Assembly: GCA_031258545.1 (NCBI GenBank) | Contig: JAIRMU010000005.1 | Coordinates: 1-47,184, forward strand | DNA length: 47,184 nt | Source: Puniceicoccales bacterium | Lineage (GTDB): Bacteria > Verrucomicrobiota > Verrucomicrobiia > Opitutales > UBA9783 | Direction of reading: 5' to 3' | Part shown: positions 38,411-47,184 of the stretch, piece after piece | Layout: each line of letters opens with the position of its first letter | Position numbering within the stretch: position 1 is the stretch's first letter | The notes under the pieces: generated by a model | What the model was told of the DNA's origin: nothing | The model's input: the letters and a program-made list of their open reading frames with translations, nothing else | The model's database searches: none | Translations under genes and position numbers: made by a program

Positions 38411-39757
38411 ATGTTTGAATCATTGTCCGAACGGCTAACAAAAATTTTTTCCAATTTATCGCGCAAGAAAAATCTAACGGAAAAAAACATAACAGACGCA
38501 CTCAATAACATTAAAACAGCTCTATTGGCCTCCGACGTTTCTTTTCAAATCGTGCGCGATTTAATTGCGGAAGTGAAACATGCGTGCATTGGACAACGTG
38601 TTTTACAAAATATCCAACCAGGTCAGCAGGTCATTAAAATTGTATACGATAAGCTGGTTACAGTTTTGGGCGGAGAATTAGCTGCACTCAGTGATAAAAG
38701 GCCCTTGAATATTCTGCTGGTTGGATTGCATGGAGCCGGGAAAACAACAAGTTGCGCAAAATTAGCCCAGTTCTTAAAAAGTGCCGGAGAGCAACCCGGT
38801 TTGGTTGCCTGCGATATTTATCGTCCCGCGGCCATAGAACAGTTAAAGATACTCGGTAACCAGATGAATGTACCCGTTTTTGCCTACGATCATCGCGATG
38901 TTCCAACCATTGGCCAAAAAGCTCTCAAAGAATCTGCAGAAGTCGGCTGTACGGTGCTTATCTTTGACACTGCAGGCCGTTTGCAGATAGACCTACCTTT
39001 GATCGAAGAAGTCAAACAGCTGAAAGCGCTTATTCAGCCCGAAGAAACTCTGCTGGTTGTGGACAGCGCATTGGGACAAGAGGCCGTAAACGTCGCAAAA
39101 ACGTTTAACGATACCCTACAGTTAACCGGTCTTATTCTGACCAAATTGGATGGTGACGCGAAAGGTGGTGCGGCATTGTCCATGAAAAGAGCGGTTGATG
39201 TTCCCATAAAATTTGCGGCCATCGGAGAAAAATTGGGAGATTTTGAAAAATTTTATCCCGATCGAATGGCCAGTCGCATTCTCGGCATGGGAGACATCGT
39301 ATCGTTAGTTGAAAAAGCCCAAAGCGAAATCGGAGATGCGGCCTTTGATCAAATGGCCAATCGAGCCCTTGGGGGAGACTTTACGATAGAAGATTTTTTA
39401 ACGCAACTGCAGCAAATGAAAAAGTTAGGATTAGCTGGATTGGCAAAATGGTTGCCAGGCGTATCCACTTTTAAAATCAGCGACCAGCAAGAACACGAAT
39501 GGAAACATATCGAAGCGATCATTTTATCCATGACGGTGCAGGAGCGCAGAAATCCATGTTTGTTAAATTCTACCTACCGACGTTTGCGCATTTCAAAAGG
39601 GGCAGGACTGCCTATTTCCGAATTTAATCGCTTTTTAAAACGTTATCAAACCATGAAAAAAATGTTTCAAAAGATTCGTAAAACAGATCCCTCACAACTG
39701 CAGAATATGTTGCAATCATTTCATAATGGGCAGCTCTTGAATGTCAAGAAGGATTGA
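38411..39757 (+). CDS. ffh: Signal recognition particle protein Ffh
   Basis: Ffh binds 4.5S RNA and signal sequences and delivers ribosomes to FtsY. Seen: N domain MFESLSERLTKIFSNLSRKK, G1 GLHGAGKTTSCAKL, DIYRPAAIEQL, G3 DTAGRLQIDLPLIEE, G4 TKLDGDAKGGAALS, and the M domain starting near residue 300 and ending early without the usual Met-rich GxGM tail. I start at ATG 38411; the nine codons from 38384 are not conserved. The gene stands 9 bp before pgpA. Confidence 0.96.
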   Translation: MFESLSERLTKIFSNLSRKKNLTEKNITDALNNIKTALLASDVSFQIVRDLIAEVKHACIGQRVLQNIQPGQQVIKIVYDKLVTVLGGELAALSDKRPLNILLVGLHGAGKTTSCAKLAQFLKSAGEQPGLVACDIYRPAAIEQLKILGNQMNVPVFAYDHRDVPTIGQKALKESAEVGCTVLIFDTAGRLQIDLPLIEEVKQLKALIQPEETLLVVDSALGQEAVNVAKTFNDTLQLTGLILTKLDGDAKGGAALSMKRAVDVPIKFAAIGEKLGDFEKFYPDRMASRILGMGDIVSLVEKAQSEIGDAAFDQMANRALGGDFTIEDFLTQLQQMKKLGLAGLAKWLPGVSTFKISDQQEHEWKHIEAIILSMTVQERRNPCLLNSTYRRLRISKGAGLPISEFNRFLKRYQTMKKMFQKIRKTDPSQLQNMLQSFHNGQLLNVKKD

Positions 39758-39766
39758 GAACGGTTC

Positions 39767-40261
39767 ATGAGACATTTACTACGCACTGTACCGACGCGTT
39801 GGATTTTAAATTGCGCCACCTTGGGTCCGGTAGGTTATGTCGGTAAAATGCCGGGGACTTTGGGTAGTTTTATAGGTTTAATTTACTACACCCTGTTGTT
39901 TCATTCTTTTGCACCTGCAAACTATTTATTAGGCTGCTTGATAAGCTTTTACCTGGCTTGCGTCATCTGCGATGAAGCCGAAATTATTTTGCGTAAAAAA
40001 GATCCCTCCTGTGTTATTTTAGATGAAATAGTTGCAATGCCGTTTTGCTTTATCGGACTGCAGAAATCGATGCAACAATATCCCGTCTGGCTGTTTATGT
40101 TGCTGGGATTCATTTTATTTAGAATTTTTGATATCCTCAAGCCTTTGGGTATAAAACGGATACAAACACTCAAGGGAGGATTAGGTATCGTCCTGGATGA
40201 TGTCGTGGCCGCACTCATCGTTTGCATTATTTTACACATCCTATTTCGTGTTATCCCGTAG
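39767..40261 (+). CDS. pgpA: Phosphatidylglycerophosphatase A
   Basis: PgpA removes the phosphate from phosphatidylglycerophosphate at the inner membrane in phosphatidylglycerol synthesis. The 164-residue product has the family signatures ATLGPVGYVGKMPGTLGSF, ILDEIVAMPFCF and RIFDILKPLGIKRIQTLKGGLGIVLDDVVAAL, with three or four membrane helices. It probably shares a transcript with ffh (9-bp gap). Confidence 0.95.
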   Translation: MRHLLRTVPTRWILNCATLGPVGYVGKMPGTLGSFIGLIYYTLLFHSFAPANYLLGCLISFYLACVICDEAEIILRKKDPSCVILDEIVAMPFCFIGLQKSMQQYPVWLFMLLGFILFRIFDILKPLGIKRIQTLKGGLGIVLDDVVAALIVCIILHILFRVIP

Positions 40262-40582
40262 CTCCACGTTTGCAATTTGCCAAGCTCTTAATCGGTGTCG
40301 TTCTAAAAAGGGTTATCATGTTTGTCTTGCTCGATAAGAAACCAAACGGGCAACTTCCACGAAGTTATTTTAATATGGCATCTTACATTTCAAAGTGTGT
40401 GCATGCGATGAATTTTTTATGACATATGGGGGCCATTAAAGAATGTGTTTCAATCTAGAGAAAAAATCCAAAGCGATTGTACGTTTAAGTTTTTCGGCGC
40501 AAACGCCTCCACACATATGAAACATCGTTCATTGTTATAAATACAACGCAGTATTTTGAGCGCTTAGAACTTGTTATATCAA
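40262..40582. other. Intergenic stretch between pgpA and radC
   Basis: 321 bp between two genes that end towards each other. I see no gene, no RNA and no strong terminator hairpin. Confidence 0.45.
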
Positions 40583-41266
40583 TTATTCCAAAAAACCTTC
40601 TTGTCTAAAAGAATATACCTTGTTTTGGCCGACAATCATATGATCTAGAAGTCGTAACGAAAGAATTTCTCCCACGTATTTTAAAGTTTGCGTAAGTTGC
40701 AGGTCATTTTGTGAAGGAGAAGGATCGCCCGAGGGATGATTGTGGGCGATCACAATGTGCGAAGCTCCACGTTTTAGGGCCGAACATATAACCTTTCTTG
40801 GATAGATGACCGTTCGATTTACGGTCCCCTCCTCCAAGCGTTCGATCCCATCATCCATAAGCCGATAGTTTTGATCCAGGTACGCAACTTCAAAAACTTC
40901 GTACGTAAGACTTCTCAAACGTAACTTCCAGAAATTAACAAGTTCTTCGTTATTTTTAAACAGAGGTCCACGTTTAGTTTTCTCTTTTAAATAATAAGCA
41001 GCCAATTCTTTGAGAATAGATAAACACGTTGCCGCACTTTCTCCTAAGCCTTCAATGGACTCAATGGCTTCGGGTGAGGCGTCCAATACCTGTCCTATAG
41101 ACCCAAACTTACCCAGTAAGGCTTTTGCCTGAGGTTTCACATCTTTGCGAGGGATGCACAAAGTTAACAATAATTCTAAAATTTCATGATCCGAAAATCC
41201 CTGGAGTCCACTTTTACGGAAACGTTCTCGCAAACGAGTACGGTGTCCCTCCGAATGAGTCGTCAT
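40583..41266 (-). CDS. radC: RadC-family (JAMM/MPN+) protein
   Basis: 227 residues with the UPF0758 layout: helix-hairpin-helix region SDHEILELLLTLCIPRKDVKP and SIEGLGESAA at the N terminus, then a JAMM metal site with HNHPSGDPSPSQND (His-x-His-x7-Ser-x2-Asp core) near residue 170. The Glu upstream is in LEEGTVNRTVIYPRKV. Despite the name, a DNA-repair role in this family is not established. Confidence 0.93.
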   Translation of the reverse strand: MTTHSEGHRTRLRERFRKSGLQGFSDHEILELLLTLCIPRKDVKPQAKALLGKFGSIGQVLDASPEAIESIEGLGESAATCLSILKELAAYYLKEKTKRGPLFKNNEELVNFWKLRLRSLTYEVFEVAYLDQNYRLMDDGIERLEEGTVNRTVIYPRKVICSALKRGASHIVIAHNHPSGDPSPSQNDLQLTQTLKYVGEILSLRLLDHMIVGQNKVYSFRQEGFLE

Positions 41267-41671
41267 ATAGATTCAGCAGTTGCCATAGATAACTTTTTCT
41301 CTCGGTTCATGCAGTTATATAAATCCTATTGTTTTCAATTTGAGAGATGCAATGTAGTGGACTTTTATGGCCTGCAGATGGGCATAAACATCCGATACAC
41401 CAAATTCCGTTTGCAGCCGATTTCGGGTAGGCCTCTTATCCCAAACACCTGCACACAATCTTTGCAATTTTAAAACTTTGAGAGGGATTCCATACGTACC
41501 GTCTTGAGGTCCCGACATGGACTACGATTTCAAGATGCAAGTTTACTTTCTGCAATCTTAAAATTTGAAATTCGCAAATTTACCATCATAGGAAATTGTC
41601 TAAGAGGCGCGTAAGTTAAATATGATTATTAAAATACGAATCTTGCGTTTCACATTTTTACATGCTAAACT
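41267..41671. other. Intergenic region between divergent radC and the pyrF-like gene
   Basis: About 400 bp holding no supportable gene. Near its right end TTGCGT (41643-41648), 17 bp, TGC-TAAACT (41666-41671) could be an extended -10 promoter placing +1 on the ATG at 41678. Confidence 0.4.
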
Positions 41672-41677
41672 TTGATG

Positions 41678-42403
41678 ATGCGCCATTACAATTTACCCTG
41701 CGAGCTGATGATCTCTTTGGATTGTGTGACGGACAAAGAGGCATTTGATGTATTAGCCAAAATCGGTCACAGTGTGGAATGGGTACGTGTTACAAACCAA
41801 CTTTTTTTCCCCTACGGAGTTGCCTTACTCCAACAGTTAAGCAATTACGGATACAAAATTTTTTTGGACATCCGGCTTTCGGATACACCGTTAGCGATGG
41901 CGGCAAGTATTTTAAGCCTACACCATCAACCCATTGACCAGATCAGCATTCAACTTATCCAAGGATTACCCTCATTGCAATTCGCCCAAACTGCCCTCAA
42001 ACAATCTTTACCGGATGCTCAATTGGTTGCAGTCACCCTTTTATACCACCTGCATCGCTACGAAACCTTGTCAAAAATTTTTAACCATTTGAGTAAAAAC
42101 TTAATGAACTATTATTACCGGTTGGCCATATCCGCAAAAATTTATCACGTTATGTGTACGGCTTACGAATTCCCATTTTTACTAAAACACTTTGGGGCAC
42201 ACTTTACCTACACAATTTATGGTAGCGACTTAAATGAAACACAAGAACGTTACCCATTTTTTAAAATGGCTAAGCGGGGCGCAAGAACGCTTATTTTGGG
42301 AGAATCGTGCCTTAAACAGAAGGATCCCGAAGCGTATATTCTTAAAATTCGCGAAGAAATTGCCAATGCATTTGTTACTTCAAGCGAAGTTTATGCGACA
42401 TAA
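41678..42403 (+). CDS. OMP-decarboxylase (PyrF) homologue lacking catalytic lysines
   Basis: The 241-residue product aligns with orotidine-5'-phosphate decarboxylases: ELMISLDCVTDKEAFDVLAK at the N terminus, strand 2 VEWVRVTNQLFFPYG, strand 3 YKIFLDIRLSDTPLAMA and a C-terminal ILGESCLKQKDPEAYILKI. In active enzymes the tetrad is Lys...Asp-x-Lys-x-x-Asp. Here it reads Arg37, Asp64, Arg66, Asp69, so both lysines are arginine. The PGIRP phosphate site is replaced by YGSDLN. It is probably not an OMP decarboxylase. It may be a repurposed or decaying paralogue in a cell that can import nucleotides. TTG 41672 and ATG 41675 are alternative starts. Confidence 0.75.
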   Translation: MRHYNLPCELMISLDCVTDKEAFDVLAKIGHSVEWVRVTNQLFFPYGVALLQQLSNYGYKIFLDIRLSDTPLAMAASILSLHHQPIDQISIQLIQGLPSLQFAQTALKQSLPDAQLVAVTLLYHLHRYETLSKIFNHLSKNLMNYYYRLAISAKIYHVMCTAYEFPFLLKHFGAHFTYTIYGSDLNETQERYPFFKMAKRGARTLILGESCLKQKDPEAYILKIREEIANAFVTSSEVYAT

Positions 42404-42659
42404 CAGTGCTTATTAAATACTTTCTAGGCTTTTAGACACGTCTTCGCAAGGTGACTCACGCTTAGCAAAGACCTTCCAACGCTCATTGAACGCTTTCAAG
42501 GTATCACTTATTATGTATCTAACTCCTTGCAACGCTGTAAATTAGGTGTATATGCATTCTACAAAAAAACATTCCAGATAACAATACACCTTTGCAAATA
42601 ACAAAAATAAAACAACACCCTGACGGCCAAAATTTTGTTTGCCTGTATTTTTTGAAATT

Positions 42660-43325
42660 TTATTTGATTGTTTGTGGGATGAAAATTTTGTCCCCCACTT
42701 TAAGTTGTTTTGGATCGGAAATTTTGTTGGCAGCGCGGATATACTCCGTACGCGAATTGAGCTTTTGCGCAATGCTTGCCAACGAGTCTCCAGATCTAAT
42801 TTCGTACATGATGCCCGTTTGGGGATAGCGGTCGGCAGACGTATTGGCCCCTTGTTCCCTTTGTGCAATTTTGTCAAAGCCCTCTTGCATTTGTTGTGCA
42901 AGATCCTGAATGCGCTCATTGACCTGCGATAATATCTTCAATTGGCATCGCTCGCACACTTGCTGCACTTGATCTTGGGAAGAAATGCATCGTTGTTCAA
43001 ATTCAGCATATTTTTTCAAAAAATCTTCATATTGCGCTTTCAGGGACTTCAATGCACTTAATGCTTCGACTTGGGCGGATAATGCGGCACAATTTTTCTG
43101 CAAGTCTGCCAAGTCAACTAAAGTTTTCTGCAATTGTACATTATCTGCCACGATACGTTCTTGTTCTGCGCCTATGCGTTTTACTTCTTGGGTCAGCAAA
43201 TAAACCTCTTCAATTAAAGAAGCCAGTTGACGTTGGGGTGTTTGAATAACTCCCCAGCCGACGTTTAAAAAGCAAATATTCAAAATAAATACAACCAAGC
43301 ATCTCATAGCTTTATTTTCTGACAT
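42660..43325 (-). CDS. Exported coiled-coil protein with C-terminal LysM domain
   Basis: 221 residues. A signal peptide (MRCLVVFILNICFLNVGWG after a short Lys-containing start) is followed by about 120 residues of coiled coil (LIEEVYLLTQEVKRIGAEQ..., with CERC near residue 110) and one LysM module (YEIRSGDSLASIAQKLNSR to VGDKIFIPQ). LysM binds peptidoglycan or other GlcNAc polymers, so the protein is likely periplasmic or wall-associated, perhaps a spacer or septal protein. It lies downstream of recA with a 128-bp gap and probably has its own promoter. No Shine-Dalgarno sequence precedes ATG 43325; ATG 43307 is possible. Confidence 0.85.
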   Translation of the reverse strand: MSENKAMRCLVVFILNICFLNVGWGVIQTPQRQLASLIEEVYLLTQEVKRIGAEQERIVADNVQLQKTLVDLADLQKNCAALSAQVEALSALKSLKAQYEDFLKKYAEFEQRCISSQDQVQQVCERCQLKILSQVNERIQDLAQQMQEGFDKIAQREQGANTSADRYPQTGIMYEIRSGDSLASIAQKLNSRTEYIRAANKISDPKQLKVGDKIFIPQTIK

Positions 43326-43453
43326 TTTTTATAAAAGTCAAAATTTATAGTAAAAAATATACAGTGTTTATGCTTATTTCCTAACACAGAATCCATGCGA
43401 ATTTTACGGCAACTTTTTGTAATCATTACCGGACTCCAAAAATTGCTTTTCGA

Positions 43454-44542
43454 TTAGGTTTCCAGGGTATCATCTCGGTTTTCCGAAAAAGCACCTTTGG
43501 CGAGCACCATGCCTCCCGATACGCGCACTTTATCTATAATGGCTTGCGTGGCTTCTTCCATAACGCTTGGATTTTCTTTTAAATAATTCTTGGCGGCTTC
43601 ACGGCCTTGGCCAATTAGATTACCTTTGTAGGCAACCCATGCTCCTTTCTTTTCAAAAATCTGATGTTCGATGGCTAAATCAAGTACGGAGGATGCCTGC
43701 GATATACCTTCATCGTACATAATATCAAATTCACATTCCGTAAAAGGAGGCGCCACTTTATTTTTAACCACTTTCAATCGTGTTCTATTGCCAACAACAC
43801 GGCCCATGGTGTCTTTCAGCTGTCCAACGCGACGAATATCCATGCGAACGGACGCAAAAAACTTGAGTGCCCGTCCCCCCGTGGTTGTTTCTGGACTACC
43901 AAACATGACACCAATTTTTTCACGAATTTGGTTTGTAAAAATACAAATGCATTTTGATTTATTGATAACGGATGTCAGACGGCGCATCGCCTGACTCATC
44001 ATGCGGGCCTGCAGACCAACATTGGTGTCACCCATTTGACCACTCAGTTCGGCCTTCGACACCAAGGCAGCCACAGAGTCAACAACGATAACTTCAATGG
44101 CACCTGAACGTATGAGCGTTTCTGCAATATTGAGCGCATCTTCACCGCTTTCGGGTTGAGAAACGATTAAATTGTCCAAATCAACACCTACAATTTTTGT
44201 ATAACGAGGATCCAATGCATTTTCCACATCGATGAAAACGGCGCGCCCACCCTTTTTCTGCACCTGCGAGATGATGCTAAGGCATAAGGTTGTTTTACCC
44301 GAGGATTCCGGACCAAAAATTTCGCAAATGCGGCCTCGCGGAAGACCGCCTGCGCCAAGTGCGAGATCTATCGCCAAAGAGCCCGTCGAAATGACGGATA
44401 CATCCATTTTTGCCGTATTCCCCATACGCATGATGGCTCCATCTCCAAATTGTTTGTTAATGGCAGCAATAGCTAATTCCAATGTTTTATCTTCGATGTT
44501 CGGTTCTCCCGGCTTTTTGACCGTTGCCTTGTTAGTTTCCAT
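43454..44542 (-). CDS. recA: Recombinase A
   Basis: RecA drives homologous pairing and strand exchange, and activates the SOS response. The 362-residue protein has Walker [10 protein letters not shown] (77-85), Walker [12 protein letters not shown], the L1/L2 loops ([40 protein letters not shown]) and the C-terminal domain [19 protein letters not shown]. The usual FIDAEHALDP reads [10 protein letters not shown]: catalytic Glu (107) is kept, but the next His is Asn and Ala is Val. It follows dnaJ with a 32-bp gap. No LexA box is seen upstream. Confidence 0.97.
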   Translation of the reverse strand: METNKATVKKPGEPNIEDKTLELAIAAINKQFGDGAIMRMGNTAKMDVSVISTGSLAIDLALGAGGLPRGRICEIFGPESSGKTTLCLSIISQVQKKGGRAVFIDVENALDPRYTKIVGVDLDNLIVSQPESGEDALNIAETLIRSGAIEVIVVDSVAALVSKAELSGQMGDTNVGLQARMMSQAMRRLTSVINKSKCICIFTNQIREKIGVMFGSPETTTGGRALKFFASVRMDIRRVGQLKDTMGRVVGNRTRLKVVKNKVAPPFTECEFDIMYDEGISQASSVLDLAIEHQIFEKKGAWVAYKGNLIGQGREAAKNYLKENPSVMEEATQAIIDKVRVSGGMVLAKGAFSENRDDTLET

Positions 44543-44574
44543 AAATTATCGATTAAAAAATTGTTTAAACCAGT

Positions 44575-45711
44575 TTATGAGTTTTTTTTTACATTTTTTC
44601 CAGAAACATCCGTTTGTTCTCCCAATGAGATGGCAAAAGTTTCCAGACATTTACGTTGCTCCCGTGTCAACTTTTTGGGGACGGTAATCGCGATGTGTAC
44701 CAGCAAATCACCCATTTTTGTACCATAACCTGCCCTTTTATCCAATTGCGGCATACCGTATCCCTTGAGTTTAAATATGGTATTTGGTTGGGTACCTGCA
44801 GGAATTTTTAAGGTCGCCTTGCCGGTTAAAGTGGGAATTTCAATATCACCGCCTAAGGCTGCCAAAGTAAATGAAATATCCTGATGGTACAGCAGATCTA
44901 CACCATCACGTTGAAATAAGTCGTGTTTTTTAACAAAAACAGCTATGTACAAGTCGCCCGATGATCCCCCTAGGGGTCCCGTTTCTCCAAGACCCGAAAA
45001 TCGCAATTTTGCACCATTGTTAATGCCTGCAGGAATTTTTGCCTTAACCTGCGTTTTGTTAATTTCTAAGCCTTTCCCATGGCAATAAGGACAGGGACTT
45101 TCGATAATTTTTCCCGCACCATGACACTGGGGGCAGGTGCGGCTCATGCTAAAAAAGCCTTGGGAGGTAATGATTTGACCACGTCCTCGGCATTGGGGAC
45201 ACACTTTAGGCTGCGTTCCGGGCTTGCACCCATTCCCATTACAATGGGAACAGGGGATATGTCGCTGGTATTCAATCGTTTTGGTAACACCGCTTGCGGC
45301 TTCTTCAAGAGTAATTTCTAGATCATAACGTAAATCTGCACCCTGCGATTCACCTTTGTAGCCCTGATGATCTCCAAAAAAGCTTTCAAAAATACCTCCA
45401 CCCCGACTTCCAAAAACTTCCCTAAATACGTCGAATGGGTCGCTGAATCCACCGTGTGCACTTGAAGTACCACTGCCAAAACCCCCTTCGAAGGCCGTAT
45501 GACCATATTGATCGTAGGCAGCTCTTTTGTTGGGATCTTTTAAAATCTCGTACGCTTCGGAAATCTGTTTAAACTTTTCTTCGGCTTCCTTATTCCCGGG
45601 ATTTTTATCCGGATGACACTGGACGGCCTTTTTGCGATAAGCCTTTTTGATTTCTTCTGCAGAAGCTTGCCTGGAAACACCCAATAATTCGTAATAGTCT
45701 TGTTTGCCCAT
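44575..45711 (-). CDS. dnaJ: Chaperone DnaJ
   Basis: A full-length (378 aa) Hsp40 co-chaperone: J domain with the HPD motif (CHPDKNPGN, residues 31-39), a Gly/Phe linker ([16 protein letters not shown]), and four CxxCxGxG zinc repeats ([32 protein letters not shown]). The substrate-binding C-terminal domains follow. It is 15 bp downstream of grpE and 32 bp upstream of recA on the same strand. I see no CIRCE heat-shock operator near grpE. Confidence 0.98.
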   Translation of the reverse strand: MGKQDYYELLGVSRQASAEEIKKAYRKKAVQCHPDKNPGNKEAEEKFKQISEAYEILKDPNKRAAYDQYGHTAFEGGFGSGTSSAHGGFSDPFDVFREVFGSRGGGIFESFFGDHQGYKGESQGADLRYDLEITLEEAASGVTKTIEYQRHIPCSHCNGNGCKPGTQPKVCPQCRGRGQIITSQGFFSMSRTCPQCHGAGKIIESPCPYCHGKGLEINKTQVKAKIPAGINNGAKLRFSGLGETGPLGGSSGDLYIAVFVKKHDLFQRDGVDLLYHQDISFTLAALGGDIEIPTLTGKATLKIPAGTQPNTIFKLKGYGMPQLDKRAGYGTKMGDLLVHIAITVPKKLTREQRKCLETFAISLGEQTDVSGKNVKKNS

Positions 45712-45726
45712 TTTCGTTTTTATCTT

Positions 45727-46335
45727 TTAATGATCCTTAGGGGATTCTTCGGGCATCTTGCCTTTGGAAACAACGACACTGGCAGGCCGTAACAATTTGT
45801 CGCCCAAACGGTATCCATTTCTGACGGTATGTACGACATATCCCTCGAGAACAGAATCGTTGTAACAGGTCGATACGGCTTCATGGAAGTATGGATTAAA
45901 AGATTCTTCCTGGGGTTCTATGGAAGTAACCCCCAATTTATCCAAGCTTGCTTTGAACTGTTGCAATATCATTTGAAAACCGTTGGCAGTGTCTGGAGAA
46001 ATGCCACTCTGTTCGGCATTTATTAATCCTATTTGAAATGCATCAAAGACATTAATAATTTCACCGAGCACGGATTGTACGGTAAACGAACGTAAATCTT
46101 CTTTATCTCTTATAAAACGTTTACGCGCATTGTCCAGATCAGCCCGTGCCCGTAGAAATTGATCCTGTAAATCATTGCACCGTTGTTCCAGTTCTGCAAG
46201 CTTTGCTTTGAAAACATCCGTTTCGTTGGTGGCAATATCGGTGGCATTGTGGGCCTGTGGTTCTCCCTTACTTTCTGCGTTTTGATCTGTATTTATACCC
46301 TGTTCCATAAGTGCCAATGAATTTTTTTCGAACAT
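45727..46335 (-). CDS. grpE: Nucleotide exchange factor GrpE
   Basis: GrpE releases ADP from DnaK. The 202-residue protein has a charged N terminus, a long coiled coil (KAKLAELEQRCNDLQDQFLR), the RARADLDNARKRFIRDKEDL hinge and the C-terminal beta domain (SFNPYFHEAVSTCYN, VVHTVRNGYRLGDKLLRPASVVVSK). First gene of the grpE-dnaJ-recA cluster; dnaK is not in the window. Confidence 0.97.
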   Translation of the reverse strand: MFEKNSLALMEQGINTDQNAESKGEPQAHNATDIATNETDVFKAKLAELEQRCNDLQDQFLRARADLDNARKRFIRDKEDLRSFTVQSVLGEIINVFDAFQIGLINAEQSGISPDTANGFQMILQQFKASLDKLGVTSIEPQEESFNPYFHEAVSTCYNDSVLEGYVVHTVRNGYRLGDKLLRPASVVVSKGKMPEESPKDH

Positions 46336-46621
46336 CTAAAATTTGTTGTCTAGCAAATATTTTTCTTGTACGTAATCTGTGATTTAAACTCTTTTGCCAA
46401 CACGGCAAGTATTTTTAAAAATTCTTTACATATGCCCATAACGCCAAATAATGTAGTACAAACATAGACCCAATTGCAAGAAAGTTTTAAGACGTGTACA
46501 AAGGTTTTGACTCATTTTGTCCAATTATTTCATTTGGGAAATTTGACCATAATTTTACGGCAACATTACAAACCGGTGCTTGCCGTTTATGAAAAAAACG
46601 TCAGTCGTATTATCTCAAAAC
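46336..46621. other. Promoter region of grpE and spacer to the prepilin-like remnant
   Basis: About 286 bp. A ccgtgttgg-type short hairpin (ttgccaacacggcaa near 46395-46409, two 6-bp arms) is the only structure. No heat-shock sigma-32 or CIRCE pattern is visible. The frame on the plus strand 46474-46707 is not gene-like. Confidence 0.35.
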
Positions 46622-47184
46622 TTAATAGTATCTATTTTCAGCTTTTCGTATGCTTTCGGTTTTCTGGGGAAATTCTGGGAAATCGTAATACATATCTTTA
46701 TTTTTGACTAAATATACATCGTTGACGTTGTAGAAATGTTTTTTGTAGTCATCCAGCGATTGAAATTTATCCCACACGCTTTTAAAGTCATTTATATTTG
46801 CTACACGCAATGTTAATCCTGCTTGCATGGTACTACAAGTATTCCAGCCAATCGTATTTTCGAAATCGAACTTATTTCCACTCTTCCCGAGAGGTACATA
46901 CGTAAATAGATCTCCTTTATACAAATGATTCGGCAGAAAGTAGCGAATCTTGCCAGCTGGAACCGTATTGGTCGAACCGTTAGGTGGAAACTCGTTAAAA
47001 ATGAGGTAATAGTTGCGACAAGCTTTTATCACGCATTCGGCATTATATATACACATTCGTTGACACGAAAATCTTCCGTCACCTTCCTAAACCCCGGGAT
47101 GGCGATGGCGGTCAGGATGGTTACAATGCACAACGCGACAACGACTTCGATGAGCGTAAATCCGTTTCGGATTACGGAAGGGGA
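46622..47184 (-). pseudogene. Second prepilin-like gene, frameshifted and cut by the window edge
   Basis: Homologous to the prepilin-like gene at 24620. Reading in from the edge: SPSVIRNG/FTLIEVVVALCIVTILTAIAIPGFRKVTEDFRVN, then the frame is lost. The second frame resumes with VIKACRNYYLIFNEFP and runs to a C-terminal ENRYY identical to the first copy. Between conserved Asn and Lys codons there are 32 nt here against 30 in the intact copy, and the excess lies at a (TA)n run (47044-47050). The simplest reading is a 2-nt slippage insertion. An alternative is an assembly error. The pilin body between the conserved ends is unlike the first copy. Confidence 0.8.

Noticed and set aside
46336-46470. 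Heat-shock operator (CIRCE) or sigma-32 promoter before grpE
   Set aside because: Neither TTAGCACTC/GAGTGCTAA nor a CTTGAA/CCCCAT pair is present in the region.

Overview
The window reads as chromosome of an AT-leaning, host-dependent bacterium of the PVC group, most likely Verrucomicrobiota (Opitutae/Puniceicoccales-like). This placement is inference. It rests on two ATP/ADP-type nucleotide translocases (typical of obligate intracellular bacteria), a DapL-type aminotransferase (shared by chlamydiae and verrucomicrobia), a GyrB with the [11 protein letters not shown] signature and a long C-terminal insertion, LPS and peptidoglycan genes, and decaying accessory genes. Almost no start codon has a Shine-Dalgarno sequence, and several of the best promoters put a start codon within about 4 nt of the predicted +1, so leaderless initiation is likely.

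Layout. 1-4030: two large paralogous exported proteins of unknown function; the first carries an 8-bp tandem repeat and an Arg/Pro/Gln hexapeptide-repeat leader. 4460-8911 (minus): tatD, a coiled-coil protein, mraY, murA and a small basic protein. 9183-13265 (minus): an orphan ABC substrate-binding protein, a DapL-like aminotransferase and the first nucleotide translocase. 13413-18674 (plus): a symporter/histidine-kinase fusion, ligA and a DUF167 gene. 18970-19823: a broken PNPOx-family gene and a DUF488 gene. 20127-23849: ychF and glgP. 23991-24623: a broken CatB-like acetyltransferase. 24620-25642 (minus): a prepilin-like gene behind an 8-bp repeat tract and a consensus promoter. 25643-26738: decayed, no recognisable gene. 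26739-31690: gyrB-gyrA. 31955-36690: two tRNAs, a small carbohydrate-binding-like protein, the second translocase, a membrane protein, gmk and an unknown protein. 36980-40261: waaA, ffh, pgpA. 40583-43325: radC, a PyrF homologue without its catalytic lysines, and a LysM coiled-coil envelope protein. 43454-46335 (minus): grpE-dnaJ-recA. 46622-47184 (minus): a second, frameshifted prepilin-like gene running off the window.

How it fits together. The core genes cover replication topology, repair, chaperones, protein targeting, cell wall, LPS and phospholipid synthesis. The translocases suggest nucleotide or energy import from a host; glgP and the carbohydrate-binding-like protein suggest glycogen use. 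The most unusual element is a modular 5' cassette (8-bp minisatellite, conserved AS[EK]RL[IV]A peptide, hexapeptide-repeat leader) fused to two unrelated exported proteins. At the prepilin locus the promoter, start codon and 11 repeat copies are arranged so that copy-number change would switch the downstream frame on or off, which is a candidate phase-variable surface system.
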